From Chondrosia reniformis (taxonomy: Eukaryota; Porifera; Demospongiae; Chondrillida; Chondrillidae), in assembly GCA_947172415.1 (NCBI GenBank), contig OX359201.1, positions 5,630,501 through 5,694,500 on the forward strand: a DNA stretch of 64,000 bases. Reading direction: 5' to 3'. Positions 47,041 to 60,100 of this stretch are shown here, in pieces. The first letter of the stretch is position 1, and every line of letters begins with the position of its first letter. The notes beneath the pieces were generated by a model. It did not search any database, was not told the DNA's origin, and saw only the letters and a program-made list of their open reading frames with translations. A program made the position numbers and the translations under genes.

Positions 47041-48336
47041 ACATATGAAGTTAATAATTGATGTCAGCATTCACAGACATGTATGAATCATTTCCAGAGA
47101 GTTTTAGAAATTTCAATTTTTGTTCATATTTGCCCTATCTCTCACCATACATTAACTTTGTGTTGGAGATTTTAATGTACATTAAGGGTCGTCACTCCAT
47201 CAAACAGTAATATGTGAAGCTAATACTTGATGTCAGCATTCACAGACATGTATGAATCATTTCCAAAGAGTTTTAGAAATTTCAATTTTTGTTCATATTT
47301 GCCCTATCTCTCACCATACATTAACTTTGTAGAGCAGATTTTAATGTACATTAAGGGTCGTAACTCCATCAAGCAGCAAGATGTGAAGCCAATACTTGAT
47401 GTCAGCATTCACAGACATGTATGAAACATTTGCAAAGAGTTTTAGAAATTTCAATTTTTGTTCATATTTGCCCTATCTCTCACCATATATTAACTTTGTG
47501 TGGGAGATTTTAATGTACATTAAGGGTCGTAACTCCATCAATCAGCAAGATGTGAAGCCAATACTTGATGTCAGCATTCACAGACATGTATGAAACATTT
47601 GCAAAGAGTTTTAGAAATTTCAATTTTTGTTCATATTTGCCCTATCTCTCACCATACATTAACTTTGTGTTGGAGATTTTAATGTACATTAAGGGTCGTA
47701 ACTCCATCAAACAGCGAGATGTGAAGCCAATACTTGATGTCAGCATTCACAGACTTGTATGAAACATTTGCAAAGAGTTTTAGAAGTTTCAATTTTTGTT
47801 CATATTTGCCTTATATATCTCTCCCCATACATTAACTTTTTGTGTGAGATTTCAATGTACATTAAGGGTCGTAACTCCATCAAACAGTAAGATGTGAAGC
47901 TAATACTTGATGTCAGCATTCACAGACATGTATGAAAGAGTTTTAGAAGTTTCAATTTTTGTTCATATTTGCCCTATCTCTCACCATACATTAACTTTGT
48001 GTTGGAGATTTTAATGTACATTAAGGGTCGTCACTCCATCAAACAGTAATATGTGAAGCTAATACTTGATGTTAGCATTCACAGATATGTATGAATCATT
48101 TCTAGAGAGTTTGGGAAGTTTCAATTTTTGTTCATATTTGCCCTATATATCTCTCACCATACATTAACTTTCTGTGGGAGATTTCAATGTACATTAAGGG
48201 TCGTAACTCCATCAAACAGTAAGATGTGAAGCTAATACTTGATGTCAGCATTCACAGACATGTATGAAACATTTCCATTCAGTTTTAGAAGTTTCAAGTT
48301 TTGTTCATATTTGCCCTATCTCTCACCATACATTAC
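47041..48336 (+). repeat. 169-bp satellite, subfamily A
   Basis: Between seven and eight monomers, including a deletion variant (ATGAAAGAG) near 47935 and a TTTTTGTGTGAGATTTC variant near 47838, ending in the CCATTCA monomer before copy 6. Confidence 0.95.
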
Positions 48337-49482
48337 GTACGTATGGTGAGAGATAAGGCAAATTAGAATAGATATCAAAATTTGCAAAACTCAATGAAAA
48401 CCTTTCTTACATCTCTGTGAATACTGACATAGAGTTTCAGATTCAAATCTTTTCGTTTGTAGAGTTACAGCACCATAATGTACATTAAATTTCTAATATA
48501 CGACCTTTAATGGTGTAGCATTTATATCGTGCGATACTATTTTGGAAATTATCGGCATACCAAGCTAAAATGATTTGACATGAATGGGACTACTAGAAAC
48601 ACGCAGGAACAGTCCAGAACGCAGCTATCAGACGGTCTTTATATAGAGGCAGGTAGCCATTATACTATTACAGCAATTGAGATTGAGTGTGGCTGGTTAT
48701 ACTAGTTTACCTTCATATCGGAACACCTCTCGCTAAAATCGTTTCTACATGGGACCAGAAAAGTAGTTCTCCTCCGCCAATCAAGACACTTACAGGATTC
48801 TATCCATTTTTCCCAGTTTCTAGATGAACCACAAATACTGGATATACCTTTAAAATGGCTTGGAACGATGCACTGATCCCGAATTAACTTGATATAATTT
48901 GACTACATTTTTCTCGCAAATACCCTATTCTTAAGTATGGAATAGCGCCAACCACAATCGTTTCCTTTTGAAATTTTGTTGTTTAAATAGAAGCGCAAAA
49001 CCTTATAAAGTAGGCCTACCTGGACACATCTCTATGGTGGTTGCGGTTCCCATAGAGGTTGGTAGCGCTTAGACTCTGAAGCTGTCTCCTAATCGGTTGG
49101 TGCCATAGAGACGTGCTCACCAATAATCCGGTGTCACAGTAAATTCTATCCCCCCTAAATTTTATCCCCCCGGATAAAATATCCTAGGATAAAATATCCC
49201 CCCGGGATACTTTATCCTAGGAAAAATTATCCTACCCTAGGAAATTATATCCTACTCTAGGATAGAATATCCTAGGATATTTTATCTGGGGGATGAAATA
49301 AACTAGGATAGTTTATCCTAATCATTTTGTCATATATGAATGTTTATTATTAATAAATAAGTACAAAATACTTAATAAAATACATAATCTGTTATGTCAA
49401 ATGCATGAGATAAGAAAAAAATACTAAAATAATACTTGTCATATGTCATGAAATTACAAAAATTAAAATGCAATCTGTTATG

Positions 49483-51089
49483 TCAAGTGCACTGGGAGCA
49501 AACCCATGAAATGTCCTTCTCGGAGAATATCCTGTCTGGAATGGCCTCACAAGATTTATGAAACCATCCCTGACAATTGCCACATAAGGCCATCTCCTCA
49601 CCATCTTCAGGTAAAAGGCAATGGCAGTACAAACTGATAATATACTATAATGCATAATGAAATATTATACAGTAGTAAATAACTTACATAATTAGAGTGT
49701 TTTACATCATAATACTTCTTTTGCCTTGCTTGTGCCTTAAGGATGTTTTCTGTGGCCTTTGCCTTATTGTGCTCCCTCAGTTCAATCAATTGCTTCACCA
49801 AAGTGTCCTTTCTGTCTTCATCATCAATGAGTGAGGCTGGGTCAATTGAAGAGTTTGCCAACTCATGATCAATGGCCTTTCTTGGGTGTCGATTGTACAT
49901 TAAGAAATAAGGAGAGAACTTGGAAGAATCTTGCCTTGAGATCCTGTATGAGTACAAAACTCCTTCCAAATGAAGGTCCCAATTTTCCTGCTGGTCCTGT
50001 GTGAGCTTAATGAGGGTTCTGACAAGGGTCTGATTCATCCTTTCATCCAAGCCGTTGGTTTGGGGATGATAAGCACTGCTGATTCTATGCTCCACCCCTG
50101 TGAGTTGGAAGAGGCTTTTAGTGACATCATTCACAAACTCGCGACCTTGATCTGATTGGACAATTTGAGGCCATCCATGGCGGAAAAATATGGACATTAA
50201 AAATTCGGCAACACCTACTGCAGTCTTGTCTTGTAATGAAGCTGCTTCAGGCCACTTGGAAAAATAATCCGTTAAAGTGATAATGTATCGGTTGCCACGT
50301 GGTGTCAATGGAAGTGGGCCAACTAAATCAATCCCCACTCTGTGCCACACATCTGTGACAGGAATGGGATGTAGTTCAGGCTTGTTCTTAGCCAGTTTGC
50401 TGTTAACTCTCTGGCAAGTGTCACAGTACTTGCAGAAATCAAGGACATCCTTTGTTAGTGACTTCCAGTAGAAGGACTGTGCTATCTATAGATGAAAATA
50501 GATATATATATATTAATTATCACTGTTGTAAAATCCATCAAAAAAATATAATAATATATATATATATATTAATTATCACTGTTGTAAAATCAATCAAAAA
50601 ATATAATAATATATATATATATTAATTATCACTGTTGTAAAATTAATCAAAAAAGATATAATATATATTAATATATATACAATTTATACATGTTTAATTC
50701 CTATGCATATGCCTAGTATATACAATTAGGGTTATAATGAGATAAACAAATATAACTATATATACTATGAAGCATGTACACACCTTGCTGTAGGTCTTAT
50801 CTCGTCCAAAATGGGAGCCATCAATGCCGCTGTGGCAAGCTGTCAAAATTCGCTGCTTTTCTTCTTGGCTTGTGATCACTCGCTGCATCACCTCCTCTCC
50901 TGTGTCATTCTTGACGGTTTTTCGAAATAGAACGCCGTTTCGTTCATCAAATTTCTCGGCCTGCTGTCTCAACGCTCTCTTATCGTTAGCTGTGAATCCG
51001 TCAGGATATTCGGGTCGACTTTCCTTGCTTCCGTGGATATAGTGAACGAGTGCTTGGCATCTCTCCTCTGATAGTATCGTCGATGTCAT
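49483..51089 (-). CDS. Ginger-like transposase: H2C2 zinc finger, DDE integrase core, PHD finger
   Basis: Three exons in my model: 51089-50784, 50485-49688 and 49644-49483 (TGA), all phase 0, total 421 residues. The second intron is only 43 bp. Order of parts: N-terminal region; H2C2 zinc finger split by intron 1, with CHSGIDGSHFGRDKTYSK on one side and DFCKYCDTCQ on the other; integrase core with D in VGIDLVGPLP, D in QSDQGREF and E in LDERMNQTL; a C-terminal basic part KAQARQKKYYD; and a terminal PHD finger, CHC..LCGNC..WFHKSC..WVCSQC. The catalytic triad is present and no stop interrupts the model, so the copy may be intact. No reverse transcriptase or gag is present. An AATAAA word lies downstream near 49345-49355. 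Confidence 0.85.
50500..50690. repeat. AT microsatellite with three ~60-bp units in transposase intron
   Basis: Three tandem copies of a unit holding TTAATTATCACTGTTGTAAA plus an (AT)n run fill intron 1 of the Ginger transposase. Low-complexity expansion. Confidence 0.8.
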
Positions 51090-51874
51090 TGTAGATCGAT
51101 TATTAAACTGTTACGGACGAAAATGCAACGGTTTTTATAGACATTTTCGGCGCTTTTTTATTTTGTCACTTTCCTATTGGCTGAAAATCCGAAAATCGTA
51201 TCCCTTTTTCAGCCCAAGGTTCCTTCTTATGTATCTAAAGGATTTCGTGATGATACGCTTAAATCGTAGAGTATTAGATAAATTATCCTAGGGTAGGATA
51301 AATTATCCTAGGGTAGGATAAAATTTCCTAGTTTCATTTATCCGCCCGGATAGTTTATACTATCCGGGCGGATAAAATACACGGGGGATAAAATATCCTG
51401 TGACACCGGATTTCGGGGGGGTTCCACGTAATGTGGGATTGGCATCTGATATCTTAGGATTCATATGAGTCGGCCATATCGAGAAGAACTGGTTCTTCTC
51501 ACGCAAGTGACACCCAAAGCTCAACTCGGCAGAGCGTTACCACCGATCCCGGCCTCTGAGCGTCGTGGATGGTAGCGTTCGGTATGGTCCAACTTTTTTT
51601 CTTTGGAGTTTCGTTGGCCGTCTATCGGCAAAATTTCACTTTAACGACATCCATGTAATATATGTGGATAAATATTGCTTCAACAACAATCAAGTACTAC
51701 ACAGTGCATATCCATGTGTATAAGAAATCTTTGGAAGCGCTCTAGTTATTCGGATATACATATATTATAGTATCGCATTTGGTACCTACTCACGGTCGGC
51801 CATTTATAGTATTGTACAATTATCGTATATATAAATTTAATACACATTTATTGCTGTAACTCTTTCAAACACCA

Positions 51875-54800
51875 ACATATGAAGTTAATAATTGATGTCA
51901 GCATTCACAGACATGTATGAATCATTTCCAGAGAGTTTTAGAAATTTCAATTTTTGTTCATATTTGCCCTATCTCTCACCATACATTAACTTTGTGTTGG
52001 AGATTTTAATGTACATTAAGGGTCGTCACTCCATCAAACAGTAATATGTGAAGCTAATACTTGATGTCAGCATTCACAGACATGTATGAATCATTTCCAA
52101 AGAGTTTTAGAAATTTCAATTTTTGTTCATATTTGCCCTATCTCTCACCATACATTAACTTTGTGTTGGAGATTTTAATGTACATTAAAGGTCGTAACTC
52201 CATCAAACAGCAAGATGTGAAGCCAATACTTGATGTCAGCATTCACAGACATGTATGAATCATTTCCAAAGAGTTTTAGAAATTTCAATTTTTGTTCATA
52301 TTTGCCCTATCTCTCACCATACATTAACTTTGAGTTGGAGATTTTAATGTACATTAAGGGTCGTAACTCCATCAAACAGCAAGATGTGAAGCCAATACTT
52401 GATGTCAGCATTCACAGACATTTATGTAACATGTCCAAAGAGTTTTAGAAGTTTCAAGTTTTATTCATATATGCCCTATCACTCATCATACATTAACTTT
52501 GTGTTGGAGATTTTAATGTACATTAAGGGTCGTAACTCCATCAATCAGCAAGATGTGAAGCCAATACTTGATGTCAGCATTCACAGACATGTATGAAACA
52601 TTTGCAAAGAGTTTTAGAAGTTTCAATTTTTGTTCATATTTGCCCTATATATCTCTCACCATACATTAACTTTGTAGAGCAGATTTTAATGTACATTAAG
52701 GGTCGTAACTTCATCAAACAGCAAGATGTGAAGCTAATACTTGATGTTAGCATTCACAGACATGTATGAAACATTTCCAATGAGTTTTAAAAGTTTTAAA
52801 TTTTGTTCATATTTGCCCTATATATCTCTTCACCATACATTAATTTTGTATGGTAGATTTTAAAGTACATTAAGAGTCTTAACCCCAACAAACAGCAAGA
52901 TGTGAAGCTAATACTTGATGTCAGTATTGACAGACATTTATGTAACATTTCTAGAGAGTTTTAAAAGTATCATTTTTTTTCATATTTGCCTTATATATCT
53001 CTCCCCATACATTAACTTTTTGTGGGAGATTTCAATGTACATTAAGGGTCGTAACTCCATCAAACAGTAAGATGTGAAGCTAATACTTGATGTCAGCATT
53101 CACAGACATGTATGAAAGAGTTTTAGAAGTTTCAATTTTTGTTCATATTTGCCCTATCTCTCACCATACATTAACTTTGTGTTGGAGATTTTAATGTACA
53201 TTAAGGGTCGTCACTCCATCAAACAGTAATATGTGAAGCTAATACTTGATGTCAGCATTCACAGACATGTATGAATCATTTCCAAAGAGTTTTAGAAATT
53301 TCAATTTTTGTTCATATTTGCCCTATCTCTCACCATACATTAACTTTGTGTTGGAGATTTTAATGTACATTAAAGGTCGTCACTCCATCAAACAGCAAGA
53401 TGTGAAGCCAATACTTGATGTCAGCATTCACAGACATGTATGAATCATTTCCAAAGAGTTTTAGAAATTTCAATTTTTGTTCATATTTGCCCTATCTCTC
53501 ACCATACATTAACTTTGAGTTGGAGATTTTAATGTACATTAAGGGTCGTAACTCCATCAAACAGCAAGATGTGAAGCCAATACTTGATGTCAGCATTCAC
53601 AGACATTTATGTAACATGTCCAAAGAGTTTTAGAAGTTTCAAGTTTTATTCATATATGCCCTATCACTCATCATACATTAACTTTGTGTTGGAGATTTTA
53701 ATGTACATTAAGGGTCGTAACTCCATCAATCAGCAAGATGTGAAGCCAATACTTGATGTCAGCATTCACAGACATGTATGAAACATTTGCAAAGAGTTTT
53801 AGAAATTTCAATTTTTGTTCATATTTGCCCTATATATCTCTCACCATACATTAACTTTGTAGAGCAGATTTTAATGTACATTAAGGGTCGTAACTTCATC
53901 AAACAGCAAGATGTGAAGCTAATACTTGATGTTAGCATTCACAGACATGTATGAAACATTTCCAATGAGTTTTAAAAGTTTTAAATTTTGTTCATATTTG
54001 CCCTATATATCTCTTCACCATACATTAATTTTGTATGGTAGATTTTAAAGTACATTAAGAGTCTTAACCCCAACAAACAGCAAGATGTGAAGCTAATACT
54101 TGATGTCCGTATTGACAGACATTTATGTAACATTTCTAGAGAGTTTTAAAAGTATCATTTTTTTTCATATTTGCCTTATATATCTCTCCCCATACATTAA
54201 CTTTTTGTGGGAGATTTCAATGTACATTAAGGGTCGTAACTCCATCAAACAGTAAGATGTGAAGCTAATACTTGATGTCAGCATTCACAGACATGTATGA
54301 AAGAGTTTTAGAAGTTTCAATTTTTGTTCATATTTGCCCTATCTCTCACCATATATTAACTTTGTGTTGGAGATTTTAATGTACATTAAGGGTCGTCACT
54401 CCATCAAACAGTAATATGTGAAGCTAATACTTGATGTCAGCATTCACAGACATGTATGAATCATTTCCAAAGAGTTTTAGAAATTTCAATATTTGTTCAT
54501 ATTTGCCCTATCTCTCACCATACATTAATTTTGTATGGTAGATTTTAAAGTACATTAAGGGTCGTAACTCCAACAAACAGCAAGATGTGAAGCGAATACT
54601 TGATTTCAGCATTCACAGACATTTATGAAACATTTCCAATGAGTTTTAGAAGTTTCAATTTTTGTTCATATTTGCCCTATATATCTCTTCACCATACATT
54701 AATTTTGTATGGTAGATTTTAAAGTACATTAAGGGTCGTAACCCCAACAAACAGCAAGATGTGAAGCTAATACTTGATGTCAGTATTGACAGACATTTAT

Positions 54801-55872
54801 GTAACATTTCTAGAGAGTTTTAAAAGTATCATTTATTTTCATATTTGCCTTATATATCTCTCCCCATGCATTAACTTTTTGTGGGAGATTTCAATGTACA
54901 TTAAGGGTCGTAACTCCATCAAACAGTAAGATGTGAAGCTAATACTTGATGTCAGCATTCACAGACATGTATGAAAGAGTTTTAGAAGTTTCAATTTTTG
55001 TTCATATTTGCCCTATCTCTCACCATATATTAACTTTGTGTTGGAGATTTAAATGTACATTAAGGGTCGTCACTCCATCAAACAGTAATATGTGAAGCTA
55101 ATACTTGATGTCAGCATTTACAGACATGTATGAAAGAGTTTTAGAAGTTTCAATTTTTGTTCATATTTGCCCTATCTCTCACCATATATTAACTTTGTGT
55201 TGGAGATTTAAATGTACATTAAGGGTCGTCACTCCATCAAACAGTAATATGTTAAGCTAATACTTGATGTCAGCATTCACAGACATGTATGAATCATTTC
55301 CAAAGAGTTTTAGAAATTTCAATTTTTGTTCATATTTGCCTTATATCTCACCATACATTAATTTTGTATTGTAGATTTTAAAGTACATTAAGGGTCGTAA
55401 CTCCAACAAACAGCAAGATGTGAAGCCAATACTTGATTTCAGCATTCACAGACATTTATGAAACATTTCCAAAGAGTTTTAGAAGTTTCAATTTTTGTTC
55501 ATATTTGACCTATATATCTCTTCACCATACATTAATTTTGTATGGTAGATTTTAAAGTACATTAAGGGTCGTAACTACAACAAACAGCAAGATGTGAAGC
55601 TAATACTTGATGTCAGCATTCATAGACATGTATAAAACATTTCCAAAGAGTTTTAGAAGTTTTAATTTTGTTCATAATTGCCCTATCTCTCACCATACAT
55701 TAATTTTGTATGGTAGATTTTAAAGTACATTAAGGGTCGTAACTACAACAAACAGTGAGATGTGAAGCTAATACTTGATGTCAGCATTCACAGACATGTA
55801 TGAAACATTTCCATTCAGTTTTAGAAGTTTCAAGTTTTGTTCATATTTGCCCTATCTCTCACCATACATTAC
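51875..55872 (+). repeat. 169-bp satellite, subfamily A, with an 1185-bp higher-order repeat
   Basis: About 24 monomers. The stretch ~52000-53170 is repeated at ~53185-54355 with an offset of 1185 bp (seven monomers). Markers include the TTATTCATATATGCCC monomer and the TTAAGAGTCTTAACCCC monomer. Then come deletion variants (ATGAAAGAG) and the CCATTCA monomer before copy 7. Confidence 0.95.
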
Positions 55873-57133
55873 GTACGTATGGTGAGAGATAAGGCAAATT
55901 AGAATAGATATCAAAATTTGCAAAACTCAATGAAAACCTTTCTTACATCTCTGTGAATACTGACATAGAGTTTCAGATTCAAACCTTTTCGTTTGGAAGA
56001 GTTACAGCACCATAATGTACATTAAATTTCTAATATACGACCTTTAATGGTGTAGCATTTATATCGTGCGATACTATTATGGAAATTATCGGCATACCAA
56101 GCTAAAATGATTTGACATGAATGGGACTACTAGAAACACGCAGGAACAGTCCAGAACGCAGCTATCTGAAGGCCTTTATATAGAGGCAGGTAGCCATTAT
56201 ACTATTACAGCAATTGAGATTGAGTGTGGCTGGTTATACTAGTTTACCTTCATATCGGAACACCTCTCGCTAAAATCGTTTCTACATGGGACCAGAAAAG
56301 TAGTTCTCCTCCGCCAATCAAGACACTTACAGGATTCTATCCATTTTTCCCAGTTTCTAGATGAACCACAAATACTGGATATACCTTTAAAATGGCTTGG
56401 AACGATGCACTGATCCCGAATTAACTTGATATAATTTGACTACATTTTTCTCGCAAATACCCTATTCTTAAGTATGGAATAGCGCCAACCACAATCGTTT
56501 CCTTTTGAAATTTTGTTGTTTAAATAGAAGCGCAAAACCTTATAAAGTAGGCCTACCTGGACACATCTCTATGGTGGTTGCGGTTCCCATAGAGGTTGGT
56601 AGCGCTTAGACTCTGAAGCTGTCTCCTAATCGGTTGGTGCCATAGAGACGTGCTCACCAATAATCCGGATTTCGGGGGGGTTCCACGTAATGTGGGATTG
56701 GCATCTGATATCTTAGGATTCATATGAGTCGGCCATATCGAGAAGAACTGGTTCTTCTCACGCAAGTGACACCCAAAGCTCAACTCGGCAGAGCGTTACC
56801 ACCGATCCCGGCCTCTGAGCGTCGTGGATGGTAGCGTTCGGTATGGTCCAACTTTTTTTCTTTGGAGTTTCGTTGGCCGTCGATCGGCAAAATTTCACTT
56901 TAACGACATCCATGTAATATATGTGGATAAATATTGCTTCAACAACAATCAAGTACTACACAGTGCATATCCATGTGTATAAGAAATCTTTGGAAGCGTT
57001 CTAGTTATTCGGATATACATATATTATAGTATCGCATTTGGTACCTACTCACGGTCGGCCATTTATAGTATTGTACAATTATCGTATATATAAATTTAAT
57101 ACACATTTATTGCTGTAACTCTTTCAAACACCA
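55873..57133. repeat. Foldback unit, copy 7
   Basis: 1261 bp. It shares CTGAAGGCCTTTATATAG with copy 3 and AACTCAATGAAAACC with copies 4-6, a mosaic that suggests conversion between copies. It has the private change GGAAGCGTTCTAG. Confidence 0.87.
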
Positions 57134-60100
57134 ACATATGAAGTTAATAATTGATGTCAGCATTCACAGACATGTATGAAACATTTCAATTTTTGTTCAT
57201 ATTTGCCCTATTTCTCACCATACATTAACTTTGTGTTGGAGATTTTAATGTACATTAAGGGTCGTAACTCCATCAATCAGCAAGATGTGAAGCCAATACT
57301 TGATGTCAGCATTTACAGACATGTATGAAACATTTGCAAAGAGTATTAGAAGTTTCAATTTTTGTTCATATTTGCCCTATCTCTCACCATACATTAACTT
57401 TGTGTTGGAGATTTAAATGTACATTAAGGGTCGTAACTCCATCAAACAGCAAGATGTGAAGCCAATACTTGATGTCAGCATTCACAGACATGTATGAAAC
57501 ATTTGCAAAGAGTTTAAGAAGTTTCAATTTTTGTTCATATTTGCCCTATCTCTCACCATACATTAACTTTGTGTTGGAGATTTTAATGTACATTAAAGGT
57601 CGTAACTCCATCAAAGAGCAAGATGTGAAGCCAATACTTGATGTCAGCATTCACAGACATGTATGAATCATTTCCAAAGAGTTTTAGAAATTTCAATTTT
57701 TGTTCATATTTGCCCTATCTCTCACCATACATTAACTTTGCGTTGGAGATTTTAATGTACATTAAGGGTCGTAACTCCATCAAACAGCGAGATGTGAAGC
57801 CAATACTTGATGTCAGCATTCACAGACATTTATGTAACATGTCCAAAGAGTTTTAGAAGTTTCAAGTTTAATTCATATATGCCCTATCACTCATCATACA
57901 TTAACTTTGTGTTGGAGATTTTAATGTACATTAAGGGTCGTAACTCATTCAAACAGTAAGATGTGAAGCTAATACTTGATGTCAGCATTCACAGACATGT
58001 ATAAAACATTTGCAATGAGTTTTAGAAATTTCAATTTTTGTTCATATTTGCCCTATCTCTCACCATACATTAACTTTGTGTTGGAGATTTTAATGTACAT
58101 TAAGGGTCGTAACTCCATCAAAGAGCAAGATGTGAAGCCAATACTTGATGTCAGCATTCACAGACATGTATGAATCATTTCCAAAGAGTTTTAGAAATTT
58201 CAATTTTTGTTCATATTTGCCCTATCTCTCACCATACATTTACTTTGTGTGGGAGATTTTAATGTACATTAAGTGTCGTCACTCCATCAAACAGTAATAT
58301 GTGAAGCCAATACTTGATGTCAGCATTCACAGCCATGTATGAAACATTTGCAAAGAGTTTTAGAAATTTCAATTTTTGTTCATATTTGCCCTATCTCTCA
58401 CCATACATTAACTTTGTGTTGGAGATTTTAATGTACATTAAGGGTCGTAACTCCATCAAACAGCAAGATGTGAAGCCAATACTTGATGTCAGCATTCACA
58501 GACATGTATGAATCATTTCCAGAGAGTTTTAGAAATTTCAATTTTTGTTCATATTTGCCCTATCTCTCACCATACATTAACTTTGTGTGGGAGATTTTAA
58601 TGTACATTAAGGGTCGTAACTCCATCAAGCAGCAAGATGTGAAGCCAATACTTGATGTCAGCATTCACAGACATGTATGAAACATTTGCAAAGAGTTTTA
58701 GAAGTTTCAATTTTTGTTCATATTTGCCCTATCTCTCACCATACATTAACTTTGTGTTGGAGATTTTAATGTACATTAAGGGTAGTAACTCATTCAAACA
58801 GTAAGATGTGAAGCTAATACTTGATGTCAGCATTCACAGACATGTATAAAACATTTGCAATGAGTTTTAGAAATTTCAATTTTTGTTCATATTTGCCCTA
58901 TCTCTCACCATACATTAACTTTGTGTTGGAGATTTTAATGTACATTAAGGGTCGTAACTCCCTCAAAGAGCAAGATGTGAAGCCAATACTTGATGTCAGC
59001 ATTCACAGACATGTATGAATCATTTCCAAAGAGTTTTAGAAATTTCAATTTTTGTTCATATTTGCCCTATCTCTCACCATACATTTACTTTGTGTGGGAG
59101 ATTTTAATGTACATTAAGTGTCGTCACTCCATCAAACAGTAATATGTGAAGCCAATACTTGATGTCAGCATTCACAGCCATGTATGAAACATTTGCAAAG
59201 AGTTTTAGAAATTTCAATTTTTGTTCATATTTGCCCTATCTCTCACCATACATTAACTTTGTGTTGGAGATTTTAATGTACATTAAGGGTCGTAACTCCA
59301 TCAAACAGCAAGATGTGAAGCCAATACTTGATGTCAGCATTCACAGACATGTATGAATCATTTCCAGAGAGTTTTAGAAATTTCAATTTTTGTTCATATT
59401 TGCCCTATCTCTCACCATACATTAACTTTGTGTGGGAGATTTTAATGTACATTAAGGGTCGTAACTCCATCAAGCAGCAAGATGTGAAGCCAATACTTGA
59501 TGTCAGCATTCACAGACATGTATGAAACATTTGCAAAGAGTTTTAGAAGTTTCAATTTTTGTTCATATTTGCCCTATCTCTCACCATACATTAACTTTGT
59601 GTTGGAGATTTTAATGTACATTAAGGGTAGTAACTCCATCAAACAGCAAGATGTGAATCCAATACTTGATGTCAGCATTCACAGACATGTATGAAACATT
59701 TCCAAAGAGTTTAAGAAGTTTCAATTTTTGTTCATATTTGCCCATCTCTCACCATACATTAACTTTGTGTTGGAGATTTTAATGTACATTAAGAGTCGTC
59801 ACTCCATCAAACAGTAATATGTGAAACTAATACTTGATGTCAGCATTCACAGACATGTATGAATCATTTCCAAAGAGTTTTAGAAATTTCAATTTTTGTT
59901 CATATTTGCCCTATCTCTCACCATACATTAACTTTGTGTGGGAGATTTTAATGTACATTAAGGGTCGTAACTCCATCAATCAGCAAGATGTGAAGCCAAT
60001 ACTTGATGTCAGCATTCACAGCCATGTATGAAACATTTGCAAAGAGTTTTAGAAATTTCAATTTTTGTTCATATTTGCCCTATCTCTCACCATACATTAA

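Larger units (their letters stand above)
49132..51405. mobile_element. Ginger-type DNA transposon, 2274 bp, with CCGG target duplication
   Basis: Terminal inverted repeats are TGTCACAG (49132) and CTGTGACA (51405), with CCGG directly outside each end (49128-49131 and 51406-51409). Sister foldback copies show the empty site with one CCGG. Subterminal regions are packed with TATCCTAGG-type words, likely transposase-binding repeats. There is a perfect 15-bp-arm hairpin, ATCCGCCCGGATAGT / ACTATCCGGGCGGAT, at 51340-51373. It encodes only an integrase-like transposase on the minus strand. Ginger elements are known as cut-and-paste transposons whose transposase is related to Gypsy integrase and which leave ~4-bp duplications; all of this fits. 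Confidence 0.9.
48337..51874. repeat. Foldback unit, copy 6, split by a Ginger transposon
   Basis: Without the 2274-bp insert and one CCGG copy the unit is 1260 bp, like the others. The break is in the core at AATCCGGATT, itself a 10-bp palindrome, which is uninterrupted in the six other copies. A private change (TGGCCGTCTATCGG) lies right of the insert. Confidence 0.88.

Noticed and set aside
49483-51089. Gypsy LTR retrotransposon fragment
   Set aside because: The integrase resembles Gypsy, but the element is bounded by TGTCACAG inverted repeats with a 4-bp duplication and lacks gag, protease, reverse transcriptase and LTRs, so it is a Ginger-type DNA transposon.
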